Below are positions 8,416-17,764 of a stretch of DNA of 64,000 nucleotides, piece by piece. The translations under genes were made by a program, and so were the position numbers. Source of the DNA: Boseongicola sp. H5. Lineage in GTDB: Bacteria > Pseudomonadota > Alphaproteobacteria > Rhodobacterales > Rhodobacteraceae. The notes under the pieces are model-generated. The model was not told the DNA's origin. It ran no database searches and saw only the letters and a program-made list of their open reading frames with translations. Location: assembly GCA_020622165.1 (NCBI GenBank), contig JACNMN010000007.1, positions 1-64,000 on the forward strand, in the 5' to 3' direction. How positions within the stretch are numbered: position 1 is the stretch's first letter; every line of letters starts with the position of its first letter.

Positions 8416-10088
8416 GCGGGTTCCTCGTCTTCTTCCATCCAGCCCCGCAGGATTTCGACGGTTTCGTCTTCACGTTCTTCGATAAGTCGCCGCAGGCGTT
8501 CCACGGGGTCGGCCACCGCATTGGAAACAGCCGGCAATCCCGGCGTGCCCGCCTCGGTATCGGCTGCGGCAACGTCCGAACCAGAGCCGTCCGAGGGTGA
8601 TTGCGACGGATCGTATCCAAGCATCTGGGCCGAAGCGGCGCCGTCCGCCGCGGATTGCGTGGGGACAAGCGCCCCTTGCGACAGGGCGGGCGTCAATGGC
8701 AGGCCACGGGGGCTCTCCGCCGCGGCCATTGGCGGGCGGCTCAGGATCGGCCGGATCAGTCCGAACGCGATGGCCAGTGCAACAGCCGCAAGGATCATCA
8801 GCTGGGCAAGCCGCATCATGTCGAGTTGCGCAAGCAGGCCGTTGCCACCGCCCTCGATCAGCTCACCGGCGGGCAATTCCTCGAATGCCATGGAGCGGAT
8901 CGTCACCTGGTCGCCGCGCTCGGCGTCATACCCGATCGCGGACCGCACGAGTTGTTCCAGCGCATCTATTTCTTCCGGGTCGCGCGGCTCGATCACCTCA
9001 AGCCCGTCAGCGTTCACACGCGGGACGCCATTGACCAGAACGGCCACGCTGATCCGGCGAATGCCACCGGGTTCCAGCTCGATTTCGCGCTGGGTTTCGG
9101 ATACGTCGAAAGTCACGCGCTCACGGGTTTCGCTTGTCTCCGCCCGCGAGTTTTGGCCCTCCCCGGCCGCATCGCCATCGGGCAGGTTGGAGGCCACGGT
9201 GACCGCGCCCGATGCCGCGTCGCTGGAACTGTTCGACATTTCCTCCGTATCGGTGGCGATGATGATCCGGCTTTCGGGATCGATCCGCCGCTCGACAATC
9301 GTCTCATGGGCGGTGTTCAGATCCACGCTGACTTCGACCACCGCATTGTCCCGGCCCACACGCGCCGCCAGCAATCGTTCGATATTGCGCCGCAACTCCT
9401 CGGAGCGATTCGCCGCATCGGCGCCCGGCATGTCCAATTCGCTTGCACCGAGGATCTGCCCGCTATCCGCGTCGATGACGGTTACGTTTTCCGGAAGAAG
9501 GCCCGGCACGGAGGAGGCGACCAGAAATCGCAGGGCGCGAGCATGACCCGACCCGATGCCGCCGGCCGCCGGGCGGACTGCGACAGAGGCGGTGACCTCG
9601 GCGCGGTCCTGAAACGGATCGTTGCCGGGGTTGGCAAGATGCACGCGGGCGGCGCGGATTTGCGGGCTGGCCAGGATGGTGCGGGCCAGTTCCCCTTCCT
9701 TGGCGCGCCAATACGCGGCATCGAACATCTGCGACGTCGTCCCGAAACCGGAAAGCGAATCAAGCAGCTCGTATCCGGCGGCGCCATTTGCCGGCAGTCC
9801 CTCGCCAGCCAGGGACATCCGCAATTCGTCGCGCCGCGCCTGATCGACATAGATGGCGTCGCCCCGAATCGAATGGGCGACCCCGCGCGCTTCCAGCGCT
9901 GCGATGACCTCTCCTGCGGCAGTTGGCTCCAGACCGGAATACAGCAGGACATAGCTGGGTGTCGTCGCAAGGCGGGACAAGATAATCAGCACCACCACAA
10001 GGGCCGCCAACCCGCCCAGGAAAAGTGCCTTTCGGCGTGTTTCCAACGTCATCCAATAGAGACTGAGCTGCTCCACCTGAAACCTCAT
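8412..10088 (-). CDS. fliF: Flagellar MS-ring protein FliF
   Basis: This protein forms the membrane-supramembrane ring that templates the basal body. The 558-residue product has a first membrane helix at about residues 20-42 (FLGGLAALVVVLIILSRLAT), the YscJ/FliF ring-building region (YVLLYSGLEPTAAGEVIAAL, then YWRAKEGELARTI), a variable linker, and a second membrane helix near residue 440 (RLAQLMILAAVALAIAFGLI). The last residues are acidic (ETVEILRGWMEEDEEPA), the usual FliG-binding tail. It heads a minus-strand operon and is divergent from fliL across 113 bases that hold a CtrA-like site. Confidence 0.95.
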   Translation of the reverse strand: MRFQVEQLSLYWMTLETRRKALFLGGLAALVVVLIILSRLATTPSYVLLYSGLEPTAAGEVIAALEARGVAHSIRGDAIYVDQARRDELRMSLAGEGLPANGAAGYELLDSLSGFGTTSQMFDAAYWRAKEGELARTILASPQIRAARVHLANPGNDPFQDRAEVTASVAVRPAAGGIGSGHARALRFLVASSVPGLLPENVTVIDADSGQILGASELDMPGADAANRSEELRRNIERLLAARVGRDNAVVEVSVDLNTAHETIVERRIDPESRIIIATDTEEMSNSSSDAASGAVTVASNLPDGDAAGEGQNSRAETSETRERVTFDVSETQREIELEPGGIRRISVAVLVNGVPRVNADGLEVIEPRDPEEIDALEQLVRSAIGYDAERGDQVTIRSMAFEELPAGELIEGGGNGLLAQLDMMRLAQLMILAAVALAIAFGLIRPILSRPPMAAAESPRGLPLTPALSQGALVPTQSAADGAASAQMLGYDPSQSPSDGSGSDVAAADTEAGTPGLPAVSNAVADPVERLRRLIEEREDETVEILRGWMEEDEEPA

Positions 10089-10136
10089 CCTTGCGCCATT
10101 CTGGCCCGTTCGACCCCGGTGATAGACCGGCTGCGA

Positions 10137-10151
10137 TTAACATTCGGTTAG
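10137..10151. promoter_or_regulatory. CtrA-like box in the divergent fliF / fliL control region
   Basis: TTAA, seven bases (CATTCGG), TTAG: one mismatch from TTAA-N7-TTAA. It sits 48 bases upstream of the fliF start and 50 bases upstream of fliL, so one bound regulator could control both divergent operons. The regulator identity is an inference from the consensus. Confidence 0.5.
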
Positions 10152-10201
10152 TTCTGAGCGGATAGAACAAACCCAGATCAAATCAGCAGGAGCCGCACAG
10201 A

Positions 10202-10711
10202 ATGGCCGCCGCAGCAGATCCGGATATTGACGAGGCGCCGAAAAAGCGGGGCCTGATGATGCCATTGTTGATTGGCCTGTTTCTGGCCGCAGCGGCAGGG
10301 GGCGGTGGGTTCTGGGCGGTTACCCAGGGGCCGCTTGCCGGGATGTTCTCCCATTCCGAAACGGATGACGAGGAGGCCCATGACGAGGCCGAGCGTCCGG
10401 CCGAGTACACGCCCGTGGCATTCGTTCCGCTTGAGACGCTGATCGTCTCCCTGGGGTCGGAGGCCGCGGGCCAGCATCTTATCGTATCCGCCGAACTGGA
10501 GGTGGATCCCGCCTATGCAGATGAGGTCACGACCCTGTCGCCACGGGTTCTGGACGTGCTCAACAGCTATCTCCGGGTCATCGACCTGCGGGAGCTGAGT
10601 GAACCGACCAGCCTGATCCGGTTGCGCGCGCAGATGTTGCGCCGGGTGCAGGTCGTGACCGGGGACGGTCGTGTGCGTGACCTCCTGATAACCCAATTCG
10701 TGGTGAACTGA
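10202..10711 (+). CDS. fliL: Flagellar basal body-associated protein FliL
   Basis: FliL surrounds and stabilises the stator units at the basal body. The 169-residue product has a short cytoplasmic N-terminus, one membrane helix (about 19-40, MMPLLIGLFLAAAAGGGGFW), an acidic linker, and a periplasmic stomatin/SPFH-like domain with LETLIVSLGSEAAGQHLIVS and a C-terminal VRDLLITQFVVN, as expected for FliL. It is first in an operon with a DUF6468-like gene, motE and motA, and its stop overlaps the next start by one base (TGATG). A second FliL-like gene is at 19954-20490. Confidence 0.9.
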   Translation: MAAAADPDIDEAPKKRGLMMPLLIGLFLAAAAGGGGFWAVTQGPLAGMFSHSETDDEEAHDEAERPAEYTPVAFVPLETLIVSLGSEAAGQHLIVSAELEVDPAYADEVTTLSPRVLDVLNSYLRVIDLRELSEPTSLIRLRAQMLRRVQVVTGDGRVRDLLITQFVVN

Positions 10712-11229
10712 TGACGGTTTTTCTGACTTTTCTCGCAGATGCTCTCATGGTGGTCGCCGCCCTTGGCGCAGCGCTCTATTGCTTCATTCTGTCCCGCCGG
10801 CTGATCCGGCTGAGCAGTATCGACAAGGGTCTTGGCGGGGCGATTGCCGTCCTGTCCGCCCAAGTCGACGATATGAACAAGGCGCTGGAAGCGGCGAAGT
10901 CGGAGTCTGACTCCGCCGCCTCCCATCTTCAGGATCTGACACACCAGGCTCGCGAGATCGCAAGTGATCTGGAACTGATGATCGCCGCCTGCCACGATGT
11001 GGCGGCCCCCGAACCAACCGGTGACGCCGTGCTTGCCGATGACGCTCAGCCGCATCCGGGGGAGGAGTTCTCCGCACTCCCCGAAGAGGACACGGACCCG
11101 GAGGCCGAAGACCCCGCAACGGAAATTCCGCTTTTCGCCCGCCGACGGCCCGCGCCCGAACCGGAAGAGCAGAGCGCGCAGCCTGTGTTCCGCCATCGCC
11201 GCTCCGGGCAGGTCGAGGCCGCACAATGA
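10711..11229 (+). CDS. DUF6468-like membrane protein of the flagellar operon
   Basis: The 172-residue product has one N-terminal membrane helix (about 5-28, LTFLADALMVVAALGAALYC), an RRLIRLS turn, and a long coiled-coil-type helix (about 45-95) followed by a disordered Pro/Glu-rich tail. This architecture matches what I recall as DUF6468, a domain found beside fliL and motE in alphaproteobacterial flagellar operons; no biochemical function is known to me. It is coupled to fliL (1-base overlap) and motE (4-base overlap), so a role at the stator or basal body is inferred from context. Confidence 0.7.
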   Translation: MTVFLTFLADALMVVAALGAALYCFILSRRLIRLSSIDKGLGGAIAVLSAQVDDMNKALEAAKSESDSAASHLQDLTHQAREIASDLELMIAACHDVAAPEPTGDAVLADDAQPHPGEEFSALPEEDTDPEAEDPATEIPLFARRRPAPEPEEQSAQPVFRHRRSGQVEAAQ

Positions 11230-11840
11230 GTGGCGCCAAGATCCTCCGGCGAAGCCGCTGGCGCCAGAGAAGCGTTTTGCTCGTGCTCGCGCTCGCCTTC
11301 GTGACCTCCGGCATCCTTCGCCTTGGCACAATGGATATCGCATGGGCGTCGGCCACCGAAACGCACGACATGACGGGCGATGAAACCGGCCTCATGTGCC
11401 CGACAACCGCACCACTCAGCGAAGCCCTTGCATTGGTCCACCGGCGGGCGGAAATGCTGGACCGGCGGGAAGCCGAACTTGACGGACGCGAGCAGGCGAT
11501 TGCCGCTGCGCAAACCCTGGTCGAAGATCGCCTTGCCGAGCTGGCAGATCTGGAAGCGCGGCTGGAAACGCTTCTGGCCCTGTCCGACAGCGCGGCTGAG
11601 AACGATCTTGGCCAACTGACACAGGTCTATGAGACCATGCGCCCCGAAACCGCCGCGGCCTTGTTCGAACAGATGGAGCCCAGTTTCGCCGCAGGGTTTC
11701 TGGCCCGAATGCGGCCCGAAGCAGGTGCGGCTCTTCTCGCCGAGATGCCACCCGAAACCGCCTATTCCATCTCGGTGCTCATGGCCACGCGCAACGCCTC
11801 CGCGCCGCGATTTGCCGAGGGCGACGACACTGAAAATTAA
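11226..11840 (+). CDS. motE: MotE-family protein (MgtE N-domain-like)
   Basis: MotE is a periplasmic chaperone-like partner of the stator in alphaproteobacteria, first described as stabilising MotC in rhizobia. The 204-residue product has an N-terminal signal or anchor helix (about 15-38), a coiled-coil region (about 70-120, AEMLDRREAELDGREQAIAA) and a C-terminal MgtE-N-like helical module: YETMRPETAAALFEQMEP, then ARMRPEAGAALLAEMPPETA. It overlaps its upstream neighbour by 4 bases and lies 48 bases before motA, consistent with stator function. Confidence 0.82.
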   Translation: MSGAKILRRSRWRQRSVLLVLALAFVTSGILRLGTMDIAWASATETHDMTGDETGLMCPTTAPLSEALALVHRRAEMLDRREAELDGREQAIAAAQTLVEDRLAELADLEARLETLLALSDSAAENDLGQLTQVYETMRPETAAALFEQMEPSFAAGFLARMRPEAGAALLAEMPPETAYSISVLMATRNASAPRFAEGDDTEN

Positions 11841-11888
11841 GCCTTATCCGGCAATCTATCGCTCAACATCCTTCACGAGGACCTCCGC

Positions 11889-12761
11889 ATGATCGGCCTT
11901 GTTGGCATTCTCATCGTTTTCGCAACCGTGTTCGGCGGCTATCTCGCCGCGGGCGGGAAGCTGGGCATTATCCTCAAATCGCTGCCTTACGAATTCACCA
12001 TGATCGCCGGGGCGGCGGCGGGCGCCTTCGTCATTTCGAACCATACATCGGGCGTGAAACACACGATGAAGGATATGAAGAAGGTCTTCAAAGGGCCGCA
12101 TTGGAAACCGGATGACTACCGGGATCTTCTGTGCCTGCTGTTCGAACTGATCCGCCTTGGCCGACAGAATGCCGTCGCGCTGGAAGAACACACAGAATCG
12201 CCGGAGACGTCCGAGATATTCGGCCGCTACCCCAAGATCCTTGCCGACCACGAAGCGGTCGACATGATTTGCGATACCCTGCGCTCGGCCTCGATGAATT
12301 ACGACGATCCGCATCAGGTAGAAGAAGTTCTGGAAAAAAGGCTCGAGTCAAAGCTCCATCATGCAATGCATTCGACCCACGCGCTGCAATCGGTGGCCGA
12401 CGGGCTCCCGGCTCTGGGTATCGTGGCGGCGGTTCTTGGGGTGATCAAGACAATGAGTTCGATCGACCAGCCGCCCGAGATTCTCGGCAAGATGATCGGC
12501 GGGGCGCTGGTCGGCACGTTTCTGGGTGTGTTTCTCGCCTACGGACTCGTGGGGCCATTTTCGACCCGGCTCAAATCCGTGGTCGAAGACGATCAGAACT
12601 TCTATGTCCTGATCCGCGAGGTTCTGGTCGCCAATCTGTTCAATCACGCCACGAATATCTGCATCGAGGTCGGGCGCCAGAACACGCCAAGCCACATTCG
12701 CCCGTCCTTCAACGAACTCGAAGACTCCCTGAAATCCTTGAAACAGGCCGCCGCGGCATGA
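11889..12761 (+). CDS. motA: Flagellar motor stator protein MotA
   Basis: This is the channel-forming stator subunit that converts proton flow to torque with MotB. The 290-residue product shows the MotA pattern: N-terminal helices (GLVGILIVFATVFGGYLAAG, then GKLGIILKSLPYEFTMIAG), a cytoplasmic charged loop with ALEEHTESPE, and the C-terminal pair of membrane helices (GLPALGIVAAVLGVIKTM and MIGGALVGTFLGVFLAYGLV). It has the family length. Its stop overlaps the start of the next gene (ATGA), tying the downstream unknown protein to the stator. Confidence 0.95.
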   Translation: MIGLVGILIVFATVFGGYLAAGGKLGIILKSLPYEFTMIAGAAAGAFVISNHTSGVKHTMKDMKKVFKGPHWKPDDYRDLLCLLFELIRLGRQNAVALEEHTESPETSEIFGRYPKILADHEAVDMICDTLRSASMNYDDPHQVEEVLEKRLESKLHHAMHSTHALQSVADGLPALGIVAAVLGVIKTMSSIDQPPEILGKMIGGALVGTFLGVFLAYGLVGPFSTRLKSVVEDDQNFYVLIREVLVANLFNHATNICIEVGRQNTPSHIRPSFNELEDSLKSLKQAAAA

Positions 12762-14875
12762 TCCGCGCAGCCGTCAGTCTGACGGTCTGGCTATTTGGGG
12801 CCGGGCTGGCATGGGGGCAGGCAGCGGCGGTTCAGTCGGGCGAACATGACGGCTATACCCGGTTGGTCCTGCCGATCGGAAGTGAGCGGGACTGGGACGT
12901 CGGCGGGGAGGGAGAGATCCGCCGGATCACCTTCACCCCGGATGTACCCGTGCTCGATCTCTCCCGCGTTTTCGACCGGGCCAGCCGCAACCGCCTTGCC
13001 GATATCGCCCTTGCAGACGAACTCACGCTTTCGCTTGCCTGCGATTGCGAGCTGCGTCTGTTCCGGTATCGCGACCGGTTCCTCGTGGTCGATATCGTCG
13101 ATGCGGAGCCCGGGCCGCCCGCCGGAACGGAAGACCCCGCGCTGACGGACACATCGACGGGGACGGGTGCGGAACTTCCGATCCTCCCAAATCCCTTTGG
13201 CGCGCGGCAGATGACGCTGGACATCGCCCAGGATGCAGCTTCGCCCCTGCGAACCGGCCCGGAACAAGACCGTCAACTCGATCAGGCCGCAAATCTGCTG
13301 GCCGAGCAATTGGCGCGGGCCTCGTCCGCCGGGCTGCTGGAGGTTGCCCCGATGCAGCCACTTTCGGCGGCGGATCCGACGCCTTCGATCGGGACGGAAC
13401 CCGGTGAACCGGCACCGGCTGATGACCACGTCGCAACTGAGGAGGGGTCACATCCGACGGTCGAAGATGAACAGACGGCGGCGGCGCCTGAACCCGGCCT
13501 CGCCTTGCGGGCCGAAACCGCCTTCGATCTGAGCCGTCACGCCCGTGACGATCCCGCACCGATAGAGAGACCCCTGTCCTGCGCGCCAGGCAGTGAACTC
13601 GATATCTCAAGCTGGGCCAGCGGGACCGGGTTTGAGCAGGAGATCGGCTGGCTTCGGGCCAGGCTATATGACGAGCGGGATCAATTGGTAACCGAGGCGG
13701 CCGTCGATCTTGCACAATATTACATCTACCACGGCTTCGGTGCAGAGGCGGTTTTCTGGCTCGGTCAGGTCCAGGACGCTCCGCCCGCGCTGATGTCCAT
13801 GGCGCTGTATCTGACGGATGCCGAAGGGCCCGTCTTCAGCGAGATCGAAACCACAGCCGCTTGTAGCAGTACCGAGATTCTGTGGCGTTATCTCGACAAT
13901 CCGGACGGGCCGGCTCCCGGCGAGGAGGAAACCCGTTTTCTGCTGCGCGCCTTCGCCAGCCTGCCGCGCGGGTTGCGCGATATTCTCGGACCGCGACTTG
14001 TGCGCAAGTTTCTCGCCGATGATCGCACCGCATCTGCCCAAGAGGTGCGCAACGCTCTGCTCCGCGGCGACCGCTTGTCCGACACGGAGCAATTCCTGGT
14101 CGATATGGATGTGGCGCAAACACCGGATCCGGAGACGACACGAGTGAATCTGGAAGAGGTGATGCGCAGCGATACCCGAAACGCCCCCGAAGCGATGCGG
14201 CGCTATCTTGCATTGCACCGCGAAGACGGAAGTGTCGTTGGCCCTGAAAGGCTGACCGTGGCGGATGCCTTGCTGCGAGAGACCGGCGGGAGGCCGGAGC
14301 CGGGCACGCTTTGGCATGAAACACTTCTGGCGCACGCCGCGGCGGGCAATCTCGGGCGCGCGCTCGAACTGGCCGCGCTGGCGACCGATCCCGATATCGA
14401 GCAGGGGATACTTTCGGATCTTTTCGCGCAACACGCTGCAAATGCGGATCTGGCGGGGCTTGTCCTGCTGGCGACGGCACGCGCGGATCAATGGGATCAG
14501 GATCGCGCGACTGCGCCTCTTCGTCAGGAGATTGCGCGCCGGTTTCTGGAGGCCGGTTTACAGGAACTGGCCTTCAGGGTCGCGCCCCCCGGGGTTCCGA
14601 TCGACCCGCCTGAAACCGTACCAACGGACACACCGGCCGAGAGTGGTCTGGCATCGGCATGGCGTCGCGGCGACTGGTCCGCCGTTGCCGGAATGCCTGC
14701 CGGCCCACATGCGGAGTTCGCGGGACTGGTCGCCACCCTGCCCGCAGACGGCACGCCCGCACCCTCGATCCAGGATCTGACGGTCGTCAGCCGAACAGTC
14801 TCCGATAGCGCGGCGACCCGGGCCCTTGTCGAAACCATCCTGAACAGCCCGCCCACGATTTCAGTGCCGGACTAA
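12758..14875 (+). CDS. Large secreted protein of unknown function, cotranscribed with motA
   Basis: I do not recognise this 705-residue product. It has a Sec signal peptide (about 1-20, ending GLAWGQ), then a beta-rich N-terminal domain (about 27-115) with GYTRLVLPIGS and ELRLFRYRDRFLVVDIVD that resembles an AMIN-type fold. A disordered Pro/Glu/Thr-rich linker follows (about 120-255), then a long helical region (about 285-705) with TPR- or Sel1-like periodicity. The open frame extends far upstream through motA; the ATG at 12758 is chosen because it gives a clean signal peptide and a 4-base ATGA overlap with motA. AMIN domains are known to bind the cell wall, so a periplasmic stator or peptidoglycan role is plausible but unproven. 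Confidence 0.7.
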   Translation: MIRAAVSLTVWLFGAGLAWGQAAAVQSGEHDGYTRLVLPIGSERDWDVGGEGEIRRITFTPDVPVLDLSRVFDRASRNRLADIALADELTLSLACDCELRLFRYRDRFLVVDIVDAEPGPPAGTEDPALTDTSTGTGAELPILPNPFGARQMTLDIAQDAASPLRTGPEQDRQLDQAANLLAEQLARASSAGLLEVAPMQPLSAADPTPSIGTEPGEPAPADDHVATEEGSHPTVEDEQTAAAPEPGLALRAETAFDLSRHARDDPAPIERPLSCAPGSELDISSWASGTGFEQEIGWLRARLYDERDQLVTEAAVDLAQYYIYHGFGAEAVFWLGQVQDAPPALMSMALYLTDAEGPVFSEIETTAACSSTEILWRYLDNPDGPAPGEEETRFLLRAFASLPRGLRDILGPRLVRKFLADDRTASAQEVRNALLRGDRLSDTEQFLVDMDVAQTPDPETTRVNLEEVMRSDTRNAPEAMRRYLALHREDGSVVGPERLTVADALLRETGGRPEPGTLWHETLLAHAAAGNLGRALELAALATDPDIEQGILSDLFAQHAANADLAGLVLLATARADQWDQDRATAPLRQEIARRFLEAGLQELAFRVAPPGVPIDPPETVPTDTPAESGLASAWRRGDWSAVAGMPAGPHAEFAGLVATLPADGTPAPSIQDLTVVSRTVSDSAATRALVETILNSPPTISVPD

Positions 14876-14886
14876 CGGATTGGTAA
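14872..14886 (+). promoter_or_regulatory. Weak CtrA-like box upstream of the lytic transglycosylase gene
   Basis: CTAA, seven bases, GTAA: the TAA-N8-TAA skeleton of the other sites with two mismatches to TTAA-N7-TTAA. It overlaps the stop codon of the preceding gene and lies 54 bases before the start at 14940, the only break of more than 60 bases in this part of the operon. Confidence 0.3.
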
Positions 14887-14939
14887 ACACTGCACCCTAG
14901 TCTGGTCAGGTGTGTTGACTTGCAAGAATTGCGAGACCG

Positions 14940-15680
14940 ATGATGCCAGAACAGGATTTGCGACCCACGCGCCGTATCCTCGCGATACCTCTCAGGCTGT
15001 GCCTTCTGGCAATCGGTCTGCTCGCGCCGCTCCCGGCGATCGGGTCAGCGAACATCTCTGAAGCTTATGAAAGCTGCGACCGCGCGGCCGAGATGGCCAG
15101 TCACCAGACCGCCGTCCCGGTGCAGGTGTTGATGGCAATAACAAGAACGGAAACCGGACGGCACAGGAACGGAGAAACCCGGCCTTGGCCGTGGACCGTC
15201 AACATGGAGGGAACGGGGGCGTGGTTCTCCACCCGGGCCGAGGCGCTGAACTATGCCATTCGGCACCACGCGACCGGCGCAATCAGCTTCGATATCGGGT
15301 GCTTCCAGATCAATCACCGCTGGCACGGGCGAGCATTCACCTCGATTGATGCCATGTTCGATCCGGTCGCAAATGCGCGCTACGCAGCGGAATTTCTTGC
15401 GGACCTCCATGCCGAGCTTGGAACGTGGGACGCGGCCGCCGGGGCCTATCATTCCCGCACACCGGAACACGCCACGCGCTATCTGGCCAGCTATCGCCGG
15501 CATCTGGCGGCTCTGCAGACCTCCGAACCGGCATCTTCGGCTGGCGCCTTGTCCGGGCCGCGGCCTATCCGGCAAAACCGGTTTCCGCTGTTACAGGCGG
15601 GGGCAGCACCGGGCGCGACCCCCGGCTCGCTGGTGCCACGTCTGCCCGGCGGCGTCCAAGCCCTCTTTCAGGACATGTGA
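14940..15680 (+). CDS. Lytic transglycosylase (SLT domain), probable flagellum-specific murein hydrolase
   Basis: The 246-residue product has a signal peptide (about 1-37) and a goose-type / SLT lysozyme domain (about 40-190): VPVQVLMAITRTETGRHRNG contains the catalytic Glu region, followed by FDIGCFQINHRWHG and NARYAAEFLADLH. FlgJ in this cluster (29918-30229) has only the rod-binding part and no muramidase, so this enzyme is a good candidate to open the wall for the rod, like SltF of Rhodobacter sphaeroides. It overlaps the flhA start by one base. Confidence 0.85.
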   Translation: MMPEQDLRPTRRILAIPLRLCLLAIGLLAPLPAIGSANISEAYESCDRAAEMASHQTAVPVQVLMAITRTETGRHRNGETRPWPWTVNMEGTGAWFSTRAEALNYAIRHHATGAISFDIGCFQINHRWHGRAFTSIDAMFDPVANARYAAEFLADLHAELGTWDAAAGAYHSRTPEHATRYLASYRRHLAALQTSEPASSAGALSGPRPIRQNRFPLLQAGAAPGATPGSLVPRLPGGVQALFQDM

Positions 15681-17764
15681 TGGACAATCTCCGCTCCCTT
15701 TTTCAGCCGACGATACTCTTCGCGCTCGCACTGATGGCGGTCATCGTGATGATGATCCTGCCGGTTCCGTCCTGGGTGCTGGATGTGGGGCTGGCCGCAT
15801 CCTTCGGGCTCGCGATCCTTATCTTCACGGTGACATTGTTCGTCGAGCGGCCGCTTGATTTTTCCTCCTTCCCGACGGTGCTTCTGGCGTCTCTGATGCT
15901 GCGCCTGTCGCTCAACGTCTCCTCCACCAAGCTGATCATCGGGGAGGGACACACGGGCACCTCCGCCGCAGGCGGCGTGATCGAAGGGTTCGCGATGTTC
16001 GTGATGGGCGGCAGCGTGGTGATGGGGCTGGTGATTTTCGGGGTCCTGCTGATCGTGAATTTCATCGTCATCAACAAGGGCGCCGCGCGCATGGCGGAGG
16101 TCGGCGCGAGATTTGCGCTGGACGGCATGCCCGGCAAGCAATTGGCGATTGATGCCGATATGTCGGCCGGCGCCATCGACCACACCGAAGCCAAGGAGCG
16201 ACGGGAGCGGGAACAGGCCGAAACCACGTTTTTCGGCTCGCTCGATGGGGCCTCGAAATTCGTCAAGGGCGATGCGATCGCGGGGCTGCTGATCACGCTC
16301 TTGAATCTTGTCATGGGTCTGATCATCGGGACTGTCATTCATGACATGCCCCTAGGGCGCGCCTTCGAAACCTATTCCATTCTGACCGTAGGCGATGGGC
16401 TGGTCTCTCAGATCCCAGCGGTCATCATCGCGATTGCCTCGGCACTCCTGCTCGCGCGCGGCGGTGCCACGGGCGCCACGGATATCGCGCTTTTCGGGCA
16501 GCTTGGGCGGCATCCCTCGGCGCTGGCGACGGTCGCGATTCTGATGGGCGTGTTCGCCCTTGTCCCCGGTCTGCCTTTTCTGCCTTTCGTCATCGGGTCG
16601 ATCGCGCTTGGAACGGCCGCGTTCATGAAATTCGCGACCCTGAAGCGCGAGGAAACGACGGCCCGGACCGACGCCGCGGATGCCGATGCCCGCGAGCCAC
16701 AGGAGAAGATCGGCGATATCCTGGAACTGGACGATATTCATGTGGAGTTTGCGCCCGACCTCGTGAGCCTCGCCCTCGATCCGGCCACCGGGCTTGATGC
16801 GCGGATCCGCAACATGCGGGACCACGTGGCGCGGGGGTTCGGTGTGATCCTGCCCGAAATGCGCCTGACCGATCGGGCCGATTTGCCCCCCGGCACATAT
16901 GCGATCCGCATTCACGGCGTCGAGCATGCGCGTGATCGGCTGGACACAAACGGTGTGCTGGTCTTGAAAGGCGAAACCGACGTGGGGCTGCCCCCGGGCA
17001 CGGATGTGGAGGAACCGGTTTACGGCGCACCGGCCAGATGGATATCGACCGCGGATAGAGAGCAGGCGACGATGCTGGGACTGACGGCCGTTGCGCCGTC
17101 CGAGGTGCTTGCGACCCACCTTCTGGAGACCCTCAAGCGCAATCTCTCCCGGCTTTTGACCTTCAAGGCCCTTCAACGCCAGTTGGATGCATTCGTGACA
17201 TTGAGCGATGCCGGAAGATCCGAGGAAAATCGCCGCCTTCTGGAAGAACTGGTGCCCGACAAGGTGCCGCTTGATCTGCTGCATGCGATCCTGCGGCTGC
17301 TGTTGTCAGAACAGGTCTCGATCCGCAATCTGCCGTTGATCCTGGAAGCGATCGCGGAGATCCGTCCCTCTACGCCGCAACCCGACCTGATCTGCGAGCA
17401 TGTGCGTCAGCGGCTCGGATTTCAGTTGATCGCCGATCTGCGCCGCGCTGACGGAAGCCTGCCCCTCATCCAGCTGGCCGGTCAGTGGGAGGACGTGTTT
17501 CAGCAGCATCAGCTGCCGGGCGATGGCGGCCTGCCCGAGATCGCCCTGCCGCCCGAGGAATTCAACAGACTGGCGAAAAGCGTCGGCGACAAGGTCTCTC
17601 AGGCCAGCGAAAACGGCACCTATGCGGCAATCGTGACCTCGGCCTTGCGGCGGCGTTTCCTGCGCACGGTGCTGACAGCGCGCGGCATCACCAATCCGGT
17701 CCTCTCCTTCGAGGAAATCGGACTGGATGGCAAACCGGCCCTTGTCGGCCTGGCGGCGCCATGA
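15680..17764 (+). CDS. flhA: Flagellar type III export protein FlhA
   Basis: This is the large export-gate subunit with a membrane channel region and a cytoplasmic ring that docks chaperone-substrate complexes. The 694-residue product has about eight N-terminal membrane helices, the FHIPEP-type core (RLSLNVSSTKLIIGEGHTG, then FVKGDAIAGLLITLLN), and a C-terminal cytoplasmic domain from about residue 330 on, including VILPEMRLTDRADLPPG. The frame is open upstream. The ATG at 15680 overlaps the previous stop (TGATG) and gives the conserved start MDNLRSLFQPT. FliR follows with a 4-base overlap. Confidence 0.96.
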   Translation: MDNLRSLFQPTILFALALMAVIVMMILPVPSWVLDVGLAASFGLAILIFTVTLFVERPLDFSSFPTVLLASLMLRLSLNVSSTKLIIGEGHTGTSAAGGVIEGFAMFVMGGSVVMGLVIFGVLLIVNFIVINKGAARMAEVGARFALDGMPGKQLAIDADMSAGAIDHTEAKERREREQAETTFFGSLDGASKFVKGDAIAGLLITLLNLVMGLIIGTVIHDMPLGRAFETYSILTVGDGLVSQIPAVIIAIASALLLARGGATGATDIALFGQLGRHPSALATVAILMGVFALVPGLPFLPFVIGSIALGTAAFMKFATLKREETTARTDAADADAREPQEKIGDILELDDIHVEFAPDLVSLALDPATGLDARIRNMRDHVARGFGVILPEMRLTDRADLPPGTYAIRIHGVEHARDRLDTNGVLVLKGETDVGLPPGTDVEEPVYGAPARWISTADREQATMLGLTAVAPSEVLATHLLETLKRNLSRLLTFKALQRQLDAFVTLSDAGRSEENRRLLEELVPDKVPLDLLHAILRLLLSEQVSIRNLPLILEAIAEIRPSTPQPDLICEHVRQRLGFQLIADLRRADGSLPLIQLAGQWEDVFQQHQLPGDGGLPEIALPPEEFNRLAKSVGDKVSQASENGTYAAIVTSALRRRFLRTVLTARGITNPVLSFEEIGLDGKPALVGLAAP

